Source of the DNA: Aquamicrobium aerolatum DSM 21857 | Lineage (GTDB): Bacteria; Pseudomonadota; Alphaproteobacteria; Rhizobiales; Rhizobiaceae | Length of the DNA stretch: 64,000 bases | Assembly: GCF_900113935.1 (NCBI RefSeq) | Contig: NZ_FORF01000001.1 | Span: 186,001-250,000, forward strand | Direction: 5' to 3' | Part shown: positions 55,882 through 64,000 of the stretch, piece after piece | Position numbering within the stretch: position 1 is the first letter of the stretch | Layout: each line of letters opens with the position of its first letter | The notes under the pieces: model-generated | What the model was told of the DNA's origin: nothing | The model's database searches: none | What the model saw: the letters and a program-made list of their open reading frames with translations, nothing else | Made by a program: the position numbers and the translations under genes

Positions 55882-56298
55882 ATGAAACAGACTGCGATCT
55901 TCTGGCCGATGATCGGCCATGTGCTTCTCGTCTTTCTGATCTACGGGTTGCTGTCGCTGCGACGCAAGGCGGCCGTGATGAGCGGCAGCGCCAAGATCTC
56001 ACAGTTTCGCGAAAACCAGAACGAGCCCGCGCAAAGCCTGTTCGTACGCAACGCGCTCGGCAACCAGTTCGAGCTTCCGGTGCTGTTTCATATTGCTTGT
56101 CTGTCGCTCTATGTAACGCAGGGCGTGGGAACGCTGTCGCTGGCGGTGGCCTGGGTTTTCGTCGTTTCCCGCTATGCGCATACGGCTATTCATGTCACGT
56201 CCAATCGCATCCGCTATCGCCAGCCTGTGTTCATCGCCGGTTTCGTGATGGTGTTTGTGCTCTGGCTTTTGCTCGCGCTGCAGCTGATTGAAAGCTGA
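55882..56298 (+). CDS. MAPEG family membrane protein
   Basis: A 138-residue protein with four hydrophobic helices. The pattern FRENQNEPAQSLFVRNALGN followed by QFELPVLFHIACLSLYV fits MAPEG (membrane-associated proteins in eicosanoid and glutathione metabolism). SRYAHTAIHVTSNRIRYR is the other conserved block. Bacterial members are mostly uncharacterised; glutathione-dependent detoxification in the inner membrane is the family expectation. It is 30 bases after the GGDEF gene and may share its transcript. Confidence 0.85.
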   Translation: MKQTAIFWPMIGHVLLVFLIYGLLSLRRKAAVMSGSAKISQFRENQNEPAQSLFVRNALGNQFELPVLFHIACLSLYVTQGVGTLSLAVAWVFVVSRYAHTAIHVTSNRIRYRQPVFIAGFVMVFVLWLLLALQLIES

Positions 56299-56446
56299 GA
56301 CGGGCGCAAATCTCTTGGCGATCGGCTGGTCGTGACGATGATTGAAGCCTGAGATGTGAGTCGCGTTTCTTCGTTGCCTGCAATGTTTCGTTAACCATAA
56401 TGCCGCTACTGCTTGCCTAAGCAATCTGGAAGGTCTGGGAGACGTC

Positions 56447-57064
56447 ATGAGCATTTCGCGTCGGGGATTCGTGATCGGACTACCGCTGTTTTTCGCCGCA
56501 TGCTCGGCGACGGAATACCGGAGCGACTATCAGAACTACGCGGCTGTCCCGCATCCGCGCTTCCCGCTCGCAGCGCTCTCTCCAGAAAAGATCAAGCCGG
56601 AGTTGCGCCGCCGCGAAGTCGCCTATGAGACCAAGCATCCAGCGGGCACGATCGTCGTCGATACGCCGGCGCGTCGTCTTTACTACGTGCTCGGCGATGG
56701 ACGTGCGATGCGCTACGGCATCGGGGTTGGCCGGGAAGGGCTGGCTCTGCGTGGACACGCGCGGGTCGGGCGCAAGGCTGAATGGCCAAGCTGGACACCG
56801 ACGCAGAACATGATCAATCGCGATCCGCGAAATCGCCAATATGCCGGCGGGGTGCCTGGCGGCTTGACCAACCCGCTTGGCGCACGGGCGCTCTACCTCT
56901 ATCGCGGCAGCGCGGATACGATGTTCCGTATCCACGGCACCAACCAGCCGCAGACGATTGGCCTTGCGGTCTCCAGCGGCTGCGTGCGGATGATGAACCA
57001 TGACGTCGTCGATCTGTACGAGCGGGTGCCGGTCGGGGCGAATGTGGTGGTCATCCAGGCTTGA
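56447..57064 (+). CDS. L,D-transpeptidase (YkuD domain), predicted Tat lipoprotein
   Basis: A 205-residue YkuD-domain enzyme that forms 3-3 peptidoglycan cross-links or attaches proteins to the wall. The active-site motif is H163GTN with VSSGCVRM, catalytic C179. The N terminus SRRGFVIGLPLFFAAC combines a twin-arginine-like SRRGF with a lipobox ending at C19, so it may be exported folded and anchored as a lipoprotein. The upstream sequence CTGGGAG is a plausible ribosome binding site. Polymorphic linkers are absent and the length is normal for rhizobial members. Confidence 0.93.
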   Translation: MSISRRGFVIGLPLFFAACSATEYRSDYQNYAAVPHPRFPLAALSPEKIKPELRRREVAYETKHPAGTIVVDTPARRLYYVLGDGRAMRYGIGVGREGLALRGHARVGRKAEWPSWTPTQNMINRDPRNRQYAGGVPGGLTNPLGARALYLYRGSADTMFRIHGTNQPQTIGLAVSSGCVRMMNHDVVDLYERVPVGANVVVIQA

Positions 57065-57194
57065 GGGCAGCGAAAAGCGCGCTGCTCTGACGCCGTTGCC
57101 GGACGTTTAATTGCGCCCCTCGGCGAACATTCCCTTCCATGGCGAAATGCTCTAGTCAGGGTCCATTCGGGTCAACCGGCAATGGAGTGACATC

Positions 57195-58484
57195 ATGCGC
57201 CTTGGGGGCAGGCTCGCCGCAGCCATCGACGTTCTGGACGACATTTCACACAAGAACCGCCCGGCGGCGGATGCATTGAAGGACTGGGGCAAGGCGCATC
57301 GCTTTGCCGGTGCTGGCGACAGGGCTGCCATCGGCAACATCGTCTACGATGCATTGCGGCGCAGGCGCTCGGCAGCCTGGCTGATGGACGACGAGGCCTC
57401 GCGTTCGATTGCGATCGGTGCGCTGTGCCTTGAGCAGGGCATGGATGGCGCGACGATCAACGCAGCGGTCGAAGGGGATCAATTTGCCCCGCCAGCTCTG
57501 AGCCAGCGTGAACTCGACGCGCTTGCAACGCGCCGCTTGGTGGACGCGCCGGACGCTGACCGCGCCGATTGCCCGGACTTGTTTCTGGAGGAGGTGCAAT
57601 CAGGATTTGCCGATGATTGGGTAGACGAGCTTGCCGCCCTGGCTGCGCGCCCTCCGTTGGATCTGCGCGTCAATACCTTGGCTGCAAGCCGGGACAAGGT
57701 ATTGGCTCGCTTGCAGCGTGAAGATGCAGTTGCGACCGCGCTGGCCAGCGAAGGAATCCGCATCCCGCCCGTCGAAGGAAGTGGACGCCACCCCAATGTG
57801 CAGGCGGATCAGGCATTCGAGGATGGCTGGTTCGAGGTGCAGGACGAAGGCTCGCAGATCGTGGCGGAACTTGCCGGCGCTGCGCCGGGGATGCAGGTGC
57901 TTGACTATTGCGCTGGAGCAGGCGGCAAGACACTCGCGCTGTCGGCGATGATGGAAAATACCGGGCAGATCTTTGCCCATGATGCGGAAAAACACAGGCT
58001 GTCACCGATCCACGAACGCTTGCGGCGTGCCGGGGCGCGCAACGTGCAGGCCGCCGTTGGTGAAGCCAGCCTCGAGCCATTGCGAGGGATGATGGATCTG
58101 GTGCTGGTTGATGCACCGTGCACCGGATCGGGAACCTGGCGCCGCCGCCCGGATGCCAAATGGCGTCTGAACGAGCGTCAGCTTGCCATTCGCACGCGTG
58201 AGCAGTTCGAAATTTTGCGTAAGGCCTGCAATTATGTCCGTCCCGGCGGACGGATGGTCTACATCACCTGCTCGGTCTTTCCGGAGGAAAACCAAAGGCA
58301 GATCGAGGCATTCCTGGCTGAAAATCCCGAGTTTGCGGCAAATGACTCAGAAAGCCTTTGGCAGGAGCGGTTTGGCGAGACGACCCACAAGGTACGCCTG
58401 GATGCAAACGGCATCGTGTTGAGCCCAGCGCGGACGGGAACGGACGGGTTTTTCTTGTCGGTCATGACGCGGGCTGGGGGCTGA
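57195..58484 (+). CDS. RsmB/NOP family RNA m5C methyltransferase
   Basis: SAM-dependent cytosine-C5 RNA methyltransferase of 429 residues. Motif I is VLDYCAGAGGKTLALSAMM (residues about 236-254). The catalytic block DAPCTGSGTWRRRPD and TCSVFPEEN carry the two cysteines of the family mechanism. An N-terminal NusB-like helical extension is present as in RsmB (16S rRNA C967), but sequence alone does not distinguish RsmB from related rRNA targets. A weak ribosome site (GGAG) precedes ATG 57195. Transcribed alone. Confidence 0.92.
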   Translation: MRLGGRLAAAIDVLDDISHKNRPAADALKDWGKAHRFAGAGDRAAIGNIVYDALRRRRSAAWLMDDEASRSIAIGALCLEQGMDGATINAAVEGDQFAPPALSQRELDALATRRLVDAPDADRADCPDLFLEEVQSGFADDWVDELAALAARPPLDLRVNTLAASRDKVLARLQREDAVATALASEGIRIPPVEGSGRHPNVQADQAFEDGWFEVQDEGSQIVAELAGAAPGMQVLDYCAGAGGKTLALSAMMENTGQIFAHDAEKHRLSPIHERLRRAGARNVQAAVGEASLEPLRGMMDLVLVDAPCTGSGTWRRRPDAKWRLNERQLAIRTREQFEILRKACNYVRPGGRMVYITCSVFPEENQRQIEAFLAENPEFAANDSESLWQERFGETTHKVRLDANGIVLSPARTGTDGFFLSVMTRAGG

Positions 58485-58552
58485 TCGGTTCAGACTTGCG
58501 GAACTAACAGCCGAAACTACCGTTCTTAGGCGTCAGGCAACACGGTGGCTTC

Positions 58553-59005
58553 ATGACGAAATATTTCTCGCTGGTGCTGTTTTTGCTTCTGGTGGTGGGC
58601 GGTGGCCTTCTTATCGGGGCGACCAACGTGCCTGGCGCGTGGCATGCGGCGCTGAACAAGCCATCCTTCAATCCGCCGAACTGGATCTTCGCGCCGGTCT
58701 GGACCGTGCTTTATGTCTTCATTGCCATTGCAGGCTGGCGGGTGTGGCAACGCCAGGATCTACGCGAAGCGATGTGGGCATGGTGGAGCCAGCTGGGTTT
58801 GAATTTCCTGTGGTCGCCAGTGTTTTTCTCGTTGCACTCGCCGGGTATCGCGATGGTTGTGATCCTCGCAATGCTGGCGGCAATCGTGGTTTTCATGCGG
58901 CTGGTGTGGAACAACGACCGGGTTTCCGGACTGCTTTTCGCCCCGTATCTGGCGTGGGTCAGCTTTGCGACCTTGCTGACCATGGCCGTGTTCGTGCTTA
59001 ATTAG
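58553..59005 (+). CDS. tspO: TspO/MBR family tryptophan-rich sensory protein
   Basis: A 150-residue five-helix membrane protein. The first loop LNKPSFNPPNWIFAPVWTVLY is the family signature, quoted here as PSFNPPNWIFAPVWTVLY. The tryptophan-rich WAWWSQLGLNFLWSPVFF helix follows. In alphaproteobacteria TspO binds porphyrins and regulates pigment or stress genes, as in Rhodobacter. No photosynthesis gene is near, so a porphyrin or stress role is inferred from the family. Confidence 0.95.
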   Translation: MTKYFSLVLFLLLVVGGGLLIGATNVPGAWHAALNKPSFNPPNWIFAPVWTVLYVFIAIAGWRVWQRQDLREAMWAWWSQLGLNFLWSPVFFSLHSPGIAMVVILAMLAAIVVFMRLVWNNDRVSGLLFAPYLAWVSFATLLTMAVFVLN

Positions 59006-59092
59006 CATCATGCATTGCACAATGAGCATTGCATGATCGTGTTGTCACACGATAAGCAGGCGCCAATTCTGGGATTGCCGGTGAGGAAAGCC

Positions 59093-59551
59093 ATGTCGGT
59101 GAAGTTTGAAGCGTTCGGAGACTTCGAAACGCGCGTGCGCGATAGTTTCCAGCGCCAGAAGATCATGACCACCATTGGTGCGGACTTGACCCGCGTCAAC
59201 CCAGGCGAGGTCGAGATCGAGATGCCGTTCAGCCCCGAGCTGACCCAGCAGCATGGTTTCCTGCATGCAGGGATTATCTCGACGACGCTGGATTCCGCGT
59301 GCGGCTATGCGGCATATTCGGTGATGCCCGAAGACTCGGCGGTCTTGACGATCGAGTTCAAGGTCAACCTGCTTTCGCCGGGCAAGGGGGAGCGGTTCCT
59401 ATTTCGCGGCTCGGTGACAAAGCCGGGGCGAACGATCATGGTGGCCGACGGGCAGGCTTTCGCATTCGACGCCGAGGGCAATGCGCGCATGATCGCGACG
59501 ATGACCGGAACGATGATGGTGATCAGCGGTCGGGGCGACCTCGCCGGGTAA
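59093..59551 (+). CDS. PaaI-type hotdog-fold thioesterase
   Basis: A 152-residue hotdog-fold protein. The catalytic segment QQHGFLHAGIISTTLDSACG matches the PaaI/YbgC-like thioesterases with HGGxxxTxxDxxxG-type residues. The latter half FKVNLLSPGKGERFLFRG fits the beta-sheet core. It should hydrolyse an acyl-CoA, possibly a small aromatic or medium-chain one. ATG 59093 is preceded by GTGAGGAAAG; the frame is open 26 codons upstream but is not family-like. The gap from tspO is 87 bases. Confidence 0.85.
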   Translation: MSVKFEAFGDFETRVRDSFQRQKIMTTIGADLTRVNPGEVEIEMPFSPELTQQHGFLHAGIISTTLDSACGYAAYSVMPEDSAVLTIEFKVNLLSPGKGERFLFRGSVTKPGRTIMVADGQAFAFDAEGNARMIATMTGTMMVISGRGDLAG

Positions 59552-59706
59552 GCGGGAACTTCGCTGTGGACCGGGGAGGGACGTGCCCATGGCGGGGTTG
59601 ATTTGACGCCCTGACAAGGCTTCAAGACAGGATTGAATGATATTTGATCTGTGCGCGAGGCTTGCGCCCCATTGCGAATGCGCGCGGATTTCATTACAGG
59701 CTCGCC

Positions 59707-61269
59707 ATGAACACGACAGCCCATCCCGACACAGTCCTCATTATCGACTTCGGCAGCCAGGTCACCCAGCTGATCGGCAGGCGCGTCCGCGAAGCGGGCG
59801 TCTATTGCGAAATCGTTCCCTTTCAATCCGCAGAAGCGGCCTTCGAGCGGCTTTCGCCAAAGGCGATCATCTTCTCCGGCGGCCCGGCTTCGGTCCTCGA
59901 TGAAGGCAGCCCGCGCGCGCCGCAAGCGGTGATCGACTCTGGCCTCCCGATCCTTGCGATCTGCTACGGACAGCAGGTTCTTGCAACCCAGTTGGGTGGC
60001 AAGGTCGAAGGCGGACACGGCCGCGAGTTCGGGCGTGCAGAGGTCGAGATCCTCAAGGAAAGCCCGCTGTTCGAGGGCATCTGGGAAGTTGGCAAGAAAT
60101 ATCCGGTGTGGATGAGCCACGGCGACCGCGTCACGCAGGCGCCTGAAGGCTTCGAGGTCATCGGCGTCTCGGAGAATGCACCATTCGCCATCGCTGCCGA
60201 TGAGAGCCGCCGTTACTATACGACGATGTTCCATCCGGAAGTCGTGCACACGCCTGATGGCGCCAAGCTGCTGGCGAACTTCGTCGGCAAGGTTGCTGGC
60301 ATTACCGGTGACTGGTCGATGTCGGCCTACCGTGCGCGTGCGGTTGAAGAAATCCGCGAGCAGGTCGGCGGAGGTCGTGTGATCTGCGCGTTGTCCGGCG
60401 GCGTCGACTCGTCGGTCGCAGCACTGCTGATCCACGAGGCTGTCGGCGAACAGCTCACCTGTATTCTTGTTGACCACGGCCTGATGCGCAAGAACGAGGC
60501 GGCGGATGTCGTTGCCATGTTCCGCGAGCACTACAATCTGCATCTCATCCACGTTGATGCGGTTGACCGTTTCGTTGGTGAGTTGGAAGGCGTTTCCGAC
60601 CCCGAAACCAAGCGCAAGATCATTGGCCGGCTGTTCATCGAAGTGTTCGAGGAAGAGGCCAAGAAGCTCGGCGGCGCTGAGTTCCTCGCACAGGGAACGC
60701 TCTATCCGGACGTGATCGAGAGCGTGTCGTTCTCTGGTGGTCCGTCAGTGACCATCAAGAGCCACCACAATGTTGGCGGCCTGCCCGAGCGCATGAACAT
60801 GAAGCTGGTGGAGCCGCTGCGCGAGCTGTTCAAGGACGAGGTGCGCGTGCTCGGCCGCGAACTGGGCCTGCCGGAAAGCTTCATCGGACGCCACCCGTTC
60901 CCCGGACCCGGTCTTGCCATTCGTTGCCCCGGCGGCATTACCCGCGAAAAGCTGGACATCCTGCGCGAAGCGGACGCGATCTATCTCGATGAAATCCGCA
61001 AGGCGGGTCTCTACGACAAGATCTGGCAGGCTTTTGCCGTGTTGCTGCCCGTTCAGACGGTTGGCGTCATGGGCGACGGACGGACATACGAATCGGTTTG
61101 CGCGTTGCGGGCAGTGACGTCAGTCGATGGCATGACCGCCGATTTCTATCACTACGACATGGAATTCCTCGGCCGGGCAGCCACGCGCATCATCAACGAA
61201 GTGCGCGGCATCAACCGTGTCGTCTACGACATCACCTCGAAGCCGCCCGGCACGATTGAGTGGGAATAA
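59707..61269 (+). CDS. guaA: GMP synthase (glutamine-hydrolysing)
   Basis: A 520-residue two-domain enzyme that aminates XMP to GMP. The N-terminal glutamine amidotransferase has the nucleophile in [11 protein letters not shown] and the His/Glu in MFHPEVVH. The C-terminal ATP-pyrophosphatase starts with [15 protein letters not shown] (PP-loop). [13 protein letters not shown] and PPGTIEWE at the very end are standard. ATG 59707 gives the normal 520 residues; upstream frame to 59644 is not conserved. Preceding 155 bases contain no gene and no obvious riboswitch. Confidence 0.97.
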   Translation: MNTTAHPDTVLIIDFGSQVTQLIGRRVREAGVYCEIVPFQSAEAAFERLSPKAIIFSGGPASVLDEGSPRAPQAVIDSGLPILAICYGQQVLATQLGGKVEGGHGREFGRAEVEILKESPLFEGIWEVGKKYPVWMSHGDRVTQAPEGFEVIGVSENAPFAIAADESRRYYTTMFHPEVVHTPDGAKLLANFVGKVAGITGDWSMSAYRARAVEEIREQVGGGRVICALSGGVDSSVAALLIHEAVGEQLTCILVDHGLMRKNEAADVVAMFREHYNLHLIHVDAVDRFVGELEGVSDPETKRKIIGRLFIEVFEEEAKKLGGAEFLAQGTLYPDVIESVSFSGGPSVTIKSHHNVGGLPERMNMKLVEPLRELFKDEVRVLGRELGLPESFIGRHPFPGPGLAIRCPGGITREKLDILREADAIYLDEIRKAGLYDKIWQAFAVLLPVQTVGVMGDGRTYESVCALRAVTSVDGMTADFYHYDMEFLGRAATRIINEVRGINRVVYDITSKPPGTIEWE

Positions 61270-61276
61270 TCACGGC

Positions 61277-61627
61277 ATGACGGTTACCATCTACGGCATC
61301 AAGAACTGCGACACGATGAAGAAGGCCTTCACGTGGCTGGGTGCTCAGGGGATCGATTACACGTTCCACGACTACCGGGTTTCGGGCGTGGAGCGTTCGG
61401 ATGTCGAGAAATGGATCGCCGAAGCTGGCCTCGACAAGGTTCTGAACAAGTCGAGCAAGACGTTCCGGGCCTTGCCGGATGAAGTCCGGGCCGATGTGAC
61501 TGAAGCGAGCGCCATCGACCTGATGGTGGCAGAGCCGACCATGATCAAGCGCCCGGTTCTGGTGACGGCCAGCACTGTCGAAGTCGGCTTCAAGCCGGAA
61601 CGTTATGAAGCATTGTTTGCAGGGTAA
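61277..61627 (+). CDS. ArsC-family thioredoxin-fold reductase (YffB/Spx-like)
   Basis: A 116-residue protein with the opening MTVTIYGIKNCDTMKKAFTW, where C11 is the only candidate catalytic cysteine, as in YffB. HDYR and IKRPVLVTA match the substrate-side block. Spx regulators have a CxxC that is absent here, so a glutathione-linked reductase is more likely than transcription control. ATG 61277 is 7 bases after the guaA stop, in one probable operon with it. Confidence 0.9.
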   Translation: MTVTIYGIKNCDTMKKAFTWLGAQGIDYTFHDYRVSGVERSDVEKWIAEAGLDKVLNKSSKTFRALPDEVRADVTEASAIDLMVAEPTMIKRPVLVTASTVEVGFKPERYEALFAG

Positions 61628-61704
61628 TGTCTCGATCAGGGTAATGGCTGGTCCAGGCGCATATTTTCCTTGCAGGGCCGGATGCCGTCTTTAGCTTGAG
61701 CCGC

Positions 61705-62862
61705 ATGATTGCTCCCCCTCGATCACCGCTGATCTATGCTGCTGCAGGCGCAGCCGGGATGATGGTCGGGATGGGGATCGGCCGCTTCATCTATACGCCG
61801 ATCCTGCCGGGGATGATGCATGCACTCGGGCTTTCGGCGAGTGATGCCGGCCTTATCGCATCGGCGAATTATCTTGGCTATCTCATCGGTGCATTTGTGG
61901 CGGCTGGCCGCTGGGCGGAAGGCCGCGAGCACAATGTGGCTTTGGGCTCGCTTGTTGCCAGTACCGTGCTGACCGGCACGATGGCGATGACCGACAGCGT
62001 TGCCGCATTTCTTGCGATACGTTTCCTGGCCGGTGTCGCCAGCGCGTTCATGATGGTGTTCATGTCAACAATCGTGTTCTCACGGTTGGCGCGTGCTGGG
62101 CGCAGCGATCTGAGTGCCTGGCACTTCAGCGGCGTTGGCGGCGGCATGGCGATTTCAGCCCTCGTGACCGGTCTGCTGGGCTACATGGCCGCAAGCTGGC
62201 GGGCGGACTGGCTGGCGGGAGCCGTGGTGTCGGCGATCGGCGTTTTGATCGTGTATATGCTGCTCGATCGCGAACCGGGTGCTTCGACGCGTCCGGTGCC
62301 GGAGCCCAATCTGTCGATGACCGGCGCGATGGGGCGCATCACGCTGGCTTATGGCCTGTTTGGTTTCGGCTACATCGTAACGGCGACTTTCCTTGTGGCC
62401 ATTGTCCGTCAGGACGGTCTTGGCGTCGAATTCGAATCGATCGTGTGGATTGCGGCCGGACTTGCCGGCGTGCCTTCGGTCTGGCTCTGGGGGAAGATGG
62501 TAGGGCGCTGGGGGCTTGCCAGGGTCTTCGCGGTGGGGTGCGTCGTGGAGGCGATCGGAGTGGTGGCGAGCGTCACTGTTGGCGGATATGCCGGGCCGCT
62601 GATCGGCGGCGTTCTGCTGGGCGGCACATTCATCGCGATCACCGCATTTGGCCTTCAATTTGGCCGTCAGATCGCCGGAGCATCGCCGCGTCGCGCCCTC
62701 GCGCTCATGACGGCGGCGTTTGGCGTCGGGCAGATCATCGGCCCGATCGCGGCGGGCGCGATCGCTGATCGTACCGGAAATTTTACTGCAGCTTCACTCC
62801 TGGCGTCGGTCGTCCTTCTCGTCGCCGCTTTTGTGGCATATGGAGCTGGAAAGCGCGTGTAA
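61705..62862 (+). CDS. YbfB/YjiJ family MFS transporter
   Basis: A 385-residue major-facilitator protein with about 12 hydrophobic segments. MVGMGIGRFIYTPILPGMMHA near the N terminus and SANYLGYLIGA fit the YbfB/YjiJ family, quoted as GIGRFIYTPILPGMM. The AWHFSGVGGGMAISALVTG helix is also typical. Its substrate is unknown. ATG 61705 is chosen over TTG 61696. It stands alone between the ArsC-like gene and the YfgM-like gene. Confidence 0.9.
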   Translation: MIAPPRSPLIYAAAGAAGMMVGMGIGRFIYTPILPGMMHALGLSASDAGLIASANYLGYLIGAFVAAGRWAEGREHNVALGSLVASTVLTGTMAMTDSVAAFLAIRFLAGVASAFMMVFMSTIVFSRLARAGRSDLSAWHFSGVGGGMAISALVTGLLGYMAASWRADWLAGAVVSAIGVLIVYMLLDREPGASTRPVPEPNLSMTGAMGRITLAYGLFGFGYIVTATFLVAIVRQDGLGVEFESIVWIAAGLAGVPSVWLWGKMVGRWGLARVFAVGCVVEAIGVVASVTVGGYAGPLIGGVLLGGTFIAITAFGLQFGRQIAGASPRRALALMTAAFGVGQIIGPIAAGAIADRTGNFTAASLLASVVLLVAAFVAYGAGKRV

Positions 62863-62973
62863 GCTGGCTTTTTCGGTGCCGCCTCTTCCATGCGGTGGAG
62901 ATTCCGCCTAAACCGATGCCAGCAATTGATGGGCGCGGCCAACGCTGCCCGATTTCCAGTTAACCGGTGAACG

Positions 62974-63639
62974 ATGTCCGACGACAGTTTTTTTCGTGAA
63001 GTAGACCAGGAACTCCGCCAGGATCAGGCGAAGGCCCTGTGGGAAAACTACGGAACCATCATCATCGCTGCTGCGGTCGCGGTGGTGGTGGCGACGTCCG
63101 CCTGGGTCGGCTGGGACTACTGGAGCCAGTCGCGCGCCAATGCGTCCGGCGATGATTATTCGCAGGCGCTGACGCTCGCCCGCGAGGGACGCACCGAGGA
63201 AGCCAAGGCCGCTCTGGTGCAGCTCGAAGCTGATGGCTACGGCGCCTATCCGGTGCTTGCCCGGATGCGCGGAGCGACCGTTCTTGCAGAAGCTGGCGAT
63301 GCCGCCGGTGCGGTTGCAGCTTTTGACCAGGTCGCGGCGGACCGCGCGGTGACCAGTTCGATACGCGACATGGCCCGTCTTCGTGCCGCGCTGCTGCTTG
63401 TCGATCATGGCTCGTACAGCGATGTTGCAAGCCGTGTCGAAGCACTGACCGCGGACAGCAATGCCCTGCGCTACTCGGCCCGCGAGGCGCTCGGTCTTGC
63501 AGCCTGGCGCGAAGGACGATTGGCCGACGCGCAAGCTTTGTTCGATCAGATTCTTGACGATCAGAACGCCCCACGAAACCTGCGCCAGCGCGCCGAGATG
63601 ATGTCTGAACTGATCCGCGGTTCGGGCCTGTCGTCGTAA
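62974..63639 (+). CDS. YfgM-like tetratricopeptide repeat membrane protein
   Basis: A 221-residue protein with one membrane helix (IIIAAAVAVVVATSAWVGWDY, residues about 28-48; quoted as AAAVAVVVATSAWVGW). A soluble region of alternating helices (GRTEEAKAALVQLEADGYGA, AGDAAGAVAAFDQVAAD) resembles TPR repeats. YfgM-type proteins sit at the SecYEG translocon and help chaperone export. The gene starts with MSDDSFFREVDQELRQDQ, a family opening, and lies 12 bases before der, as in many alphaproteobacteria. Confidence 0.85.
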   Translation: MSDDSFFREVDQELRQDQAKALWENYGTIIIAAAVAVVVATSAWVGWDYWSQSRANASGDDYSQALTLAREGRTEEAKAALVQLEADGYGAYPVLARMRGATVLAEAGDAAGAVAAFDQVAADRAVTSSIRDMARLRAALLLVDHGSYSDVASRVEALTADSNALRYSAREALGLAAWREGRLADAQALFDQILDDQNAPRNLRQRAEMMSELIRGSGLSS

Positions 63640-63651
63640 TCAGGACCGATC

Positions 63652-64000
63652 ATGAGTTTTACGGTTGCCATCATTGGCCGTCCGAATGTCGGCAAGTCGA
63701 CACTGTTCAACCGGCTGGTCGGTCGCAAGCTTGCACTCGTCGATGATCAGCCGGGTGTCACGCGTGACCGGCGACGTCATGCAGGCAAGCTTTATGACCT
63801 GCGCTTTGACGTGATCGATACCGCTGGTCTTGAGGACGCAGCGGCAAATTCGCTCGAAGAGCGGATGCGAGCGCAGACCGAAACTGCGATCCGGGAAGCG
63901 GATCTGGTCCTGTTCATGGTCGACTCGCGCGCCGGCTTGATGCCCGACGACCGCACTTTCGCCGAAGTGGTGCGACGCACCGGCAAGCCGGTCGTTCTGG
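63652..64000 (+). CDS. der: GTPase Der (partial, 3' end beyond window)
   Basis: ATG 63652 opens a frame that runs to the window end (116 codons) without a stop. The first G domain has the P-loop [12 protein letters not shown] (G1), VTRDRR (G2), VIDTAGLED (G3) and the switch region. Der has two tandem G domains and a KH domain and is needed for 50S ribosome assembly; only the first domain is here. The start is 12 bases after the YfgM-like stop, so the two genes are one operon. Confidence 0.94.
   Translation, partial: MSFTVAIIGRPNVGKSTLFNRLVGRKLALVDDQPGVTRDRRRHAGKLYDLRFDVIDTAGLEDAAANSLEERMRAQTETAIREADLVLFMVDSRAGLMPDDRTFAEVVRRTGKPVVL

Noticed and set aside
59552-59706. A purine riboswitch or small RNA before guaA
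   Set aside because: The 155-base gap shows no purine-aptamer helix pattern or strong hairpin with a T-run.
1-64000. tRNA or rRNA genes, IS elements, integrase or attachment sites
   Set aside because: No tRNA-like cloverleaf ends, transposase motifs, terminal inverted repeats or flanking duplications were seen by reading; small ncRNAs cannot be excluded without covariance-model searches.

Overview
The window is a gene-dense stretch of a high-GC alphaproteobacterial chromosome. Gene content and order point to Hyphomicrobiales (Rhizobiales), probably Phyllobacteriaceae-like (Mesorhizobium / Nitratireductor relatives). Supporting markers are an endonuclease-type MutL, small alphaproteobacterial DUF4170 and DUF2093 proteins, a waaA-lpxK block preceded by a DUF374 protein, a PccR-type regulator beside propionyl-CoA carboxylase, and a Pim-like dicarboxylate beta-oxidation set. 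I see no insertion sequence, prophage, CRISPR array, rRNA or tRNA, and no gene-free gap above about 300 bases.

Layout. (1) 0-10.7 kb: end of an outer-membrane barrel gene, ileS, a lipoprotein, tadA (minus), then rluB-rsmD, two M16 peptidases and a patatin. (2) 10.7-20 kb: MATE exporter (minus), pmbA-cysQ-DUF4170-DUF374-waaA-lpxK (envelope/lipid A), DUF2093 and mutL (minus). (3) 20.1-32.2 kb: an aromatic/tyrosine catabolism region. It holds a MarR regulator divergent from hmgA-fahA-(MBL-fold protein)-(FAD monooxygenase)-DUF2783, convergent hppD, a divergent Lrp-type regulator, and a TRAP transporter operon with a second flavin monooxygenase between its binding protein and its permeases. (4) 32.3-47.7 kb: twelve genes on the minus strand. 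Read 5' to 3' they are pccB-yghU-unknown-pccA-methylmalonyl-CoA mutase (propionyl-CoA to succinyl-CoA), an HIBCH-like hydrolase (valine), an orphan pcaD, a four-gene beta-oxidation set, and a DUF442 protein. (5) 47.9-53.3 kb: divergent pccR, then glpR-glpD-glpK (glycerol). (6) 53.4-64 kb: guaB, a GGDEF protein, MAPEG, L,D-transpeptidase, RsmB-like methyltransferase, TspO, thioesterase, guaA, ArsC-like protein, an MFS transporter, a YfgM-like protein and the start of der.

How it works together. HppD, HmgA and FahA convert 4-hydroxyphenylpyruvate through homogentisate to fumarate and acetoacetate, but the usual maleylacetoacetate isomerase gene is absent. In its place are an MBL-fold protein with half of its metal site lost, a flavin monooxygenase and a DUF2783 mini-protein. 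The propionyl-CoA block is next to its likely regulator PccR, whose start codon lies in an array of TTGCAAAA repeats. The most interesting loci are the homogentisate-associated unknown genes, the monooxygenase-containing TRAP operon, the PccR operator array and the 99-bp repeats in rluB.
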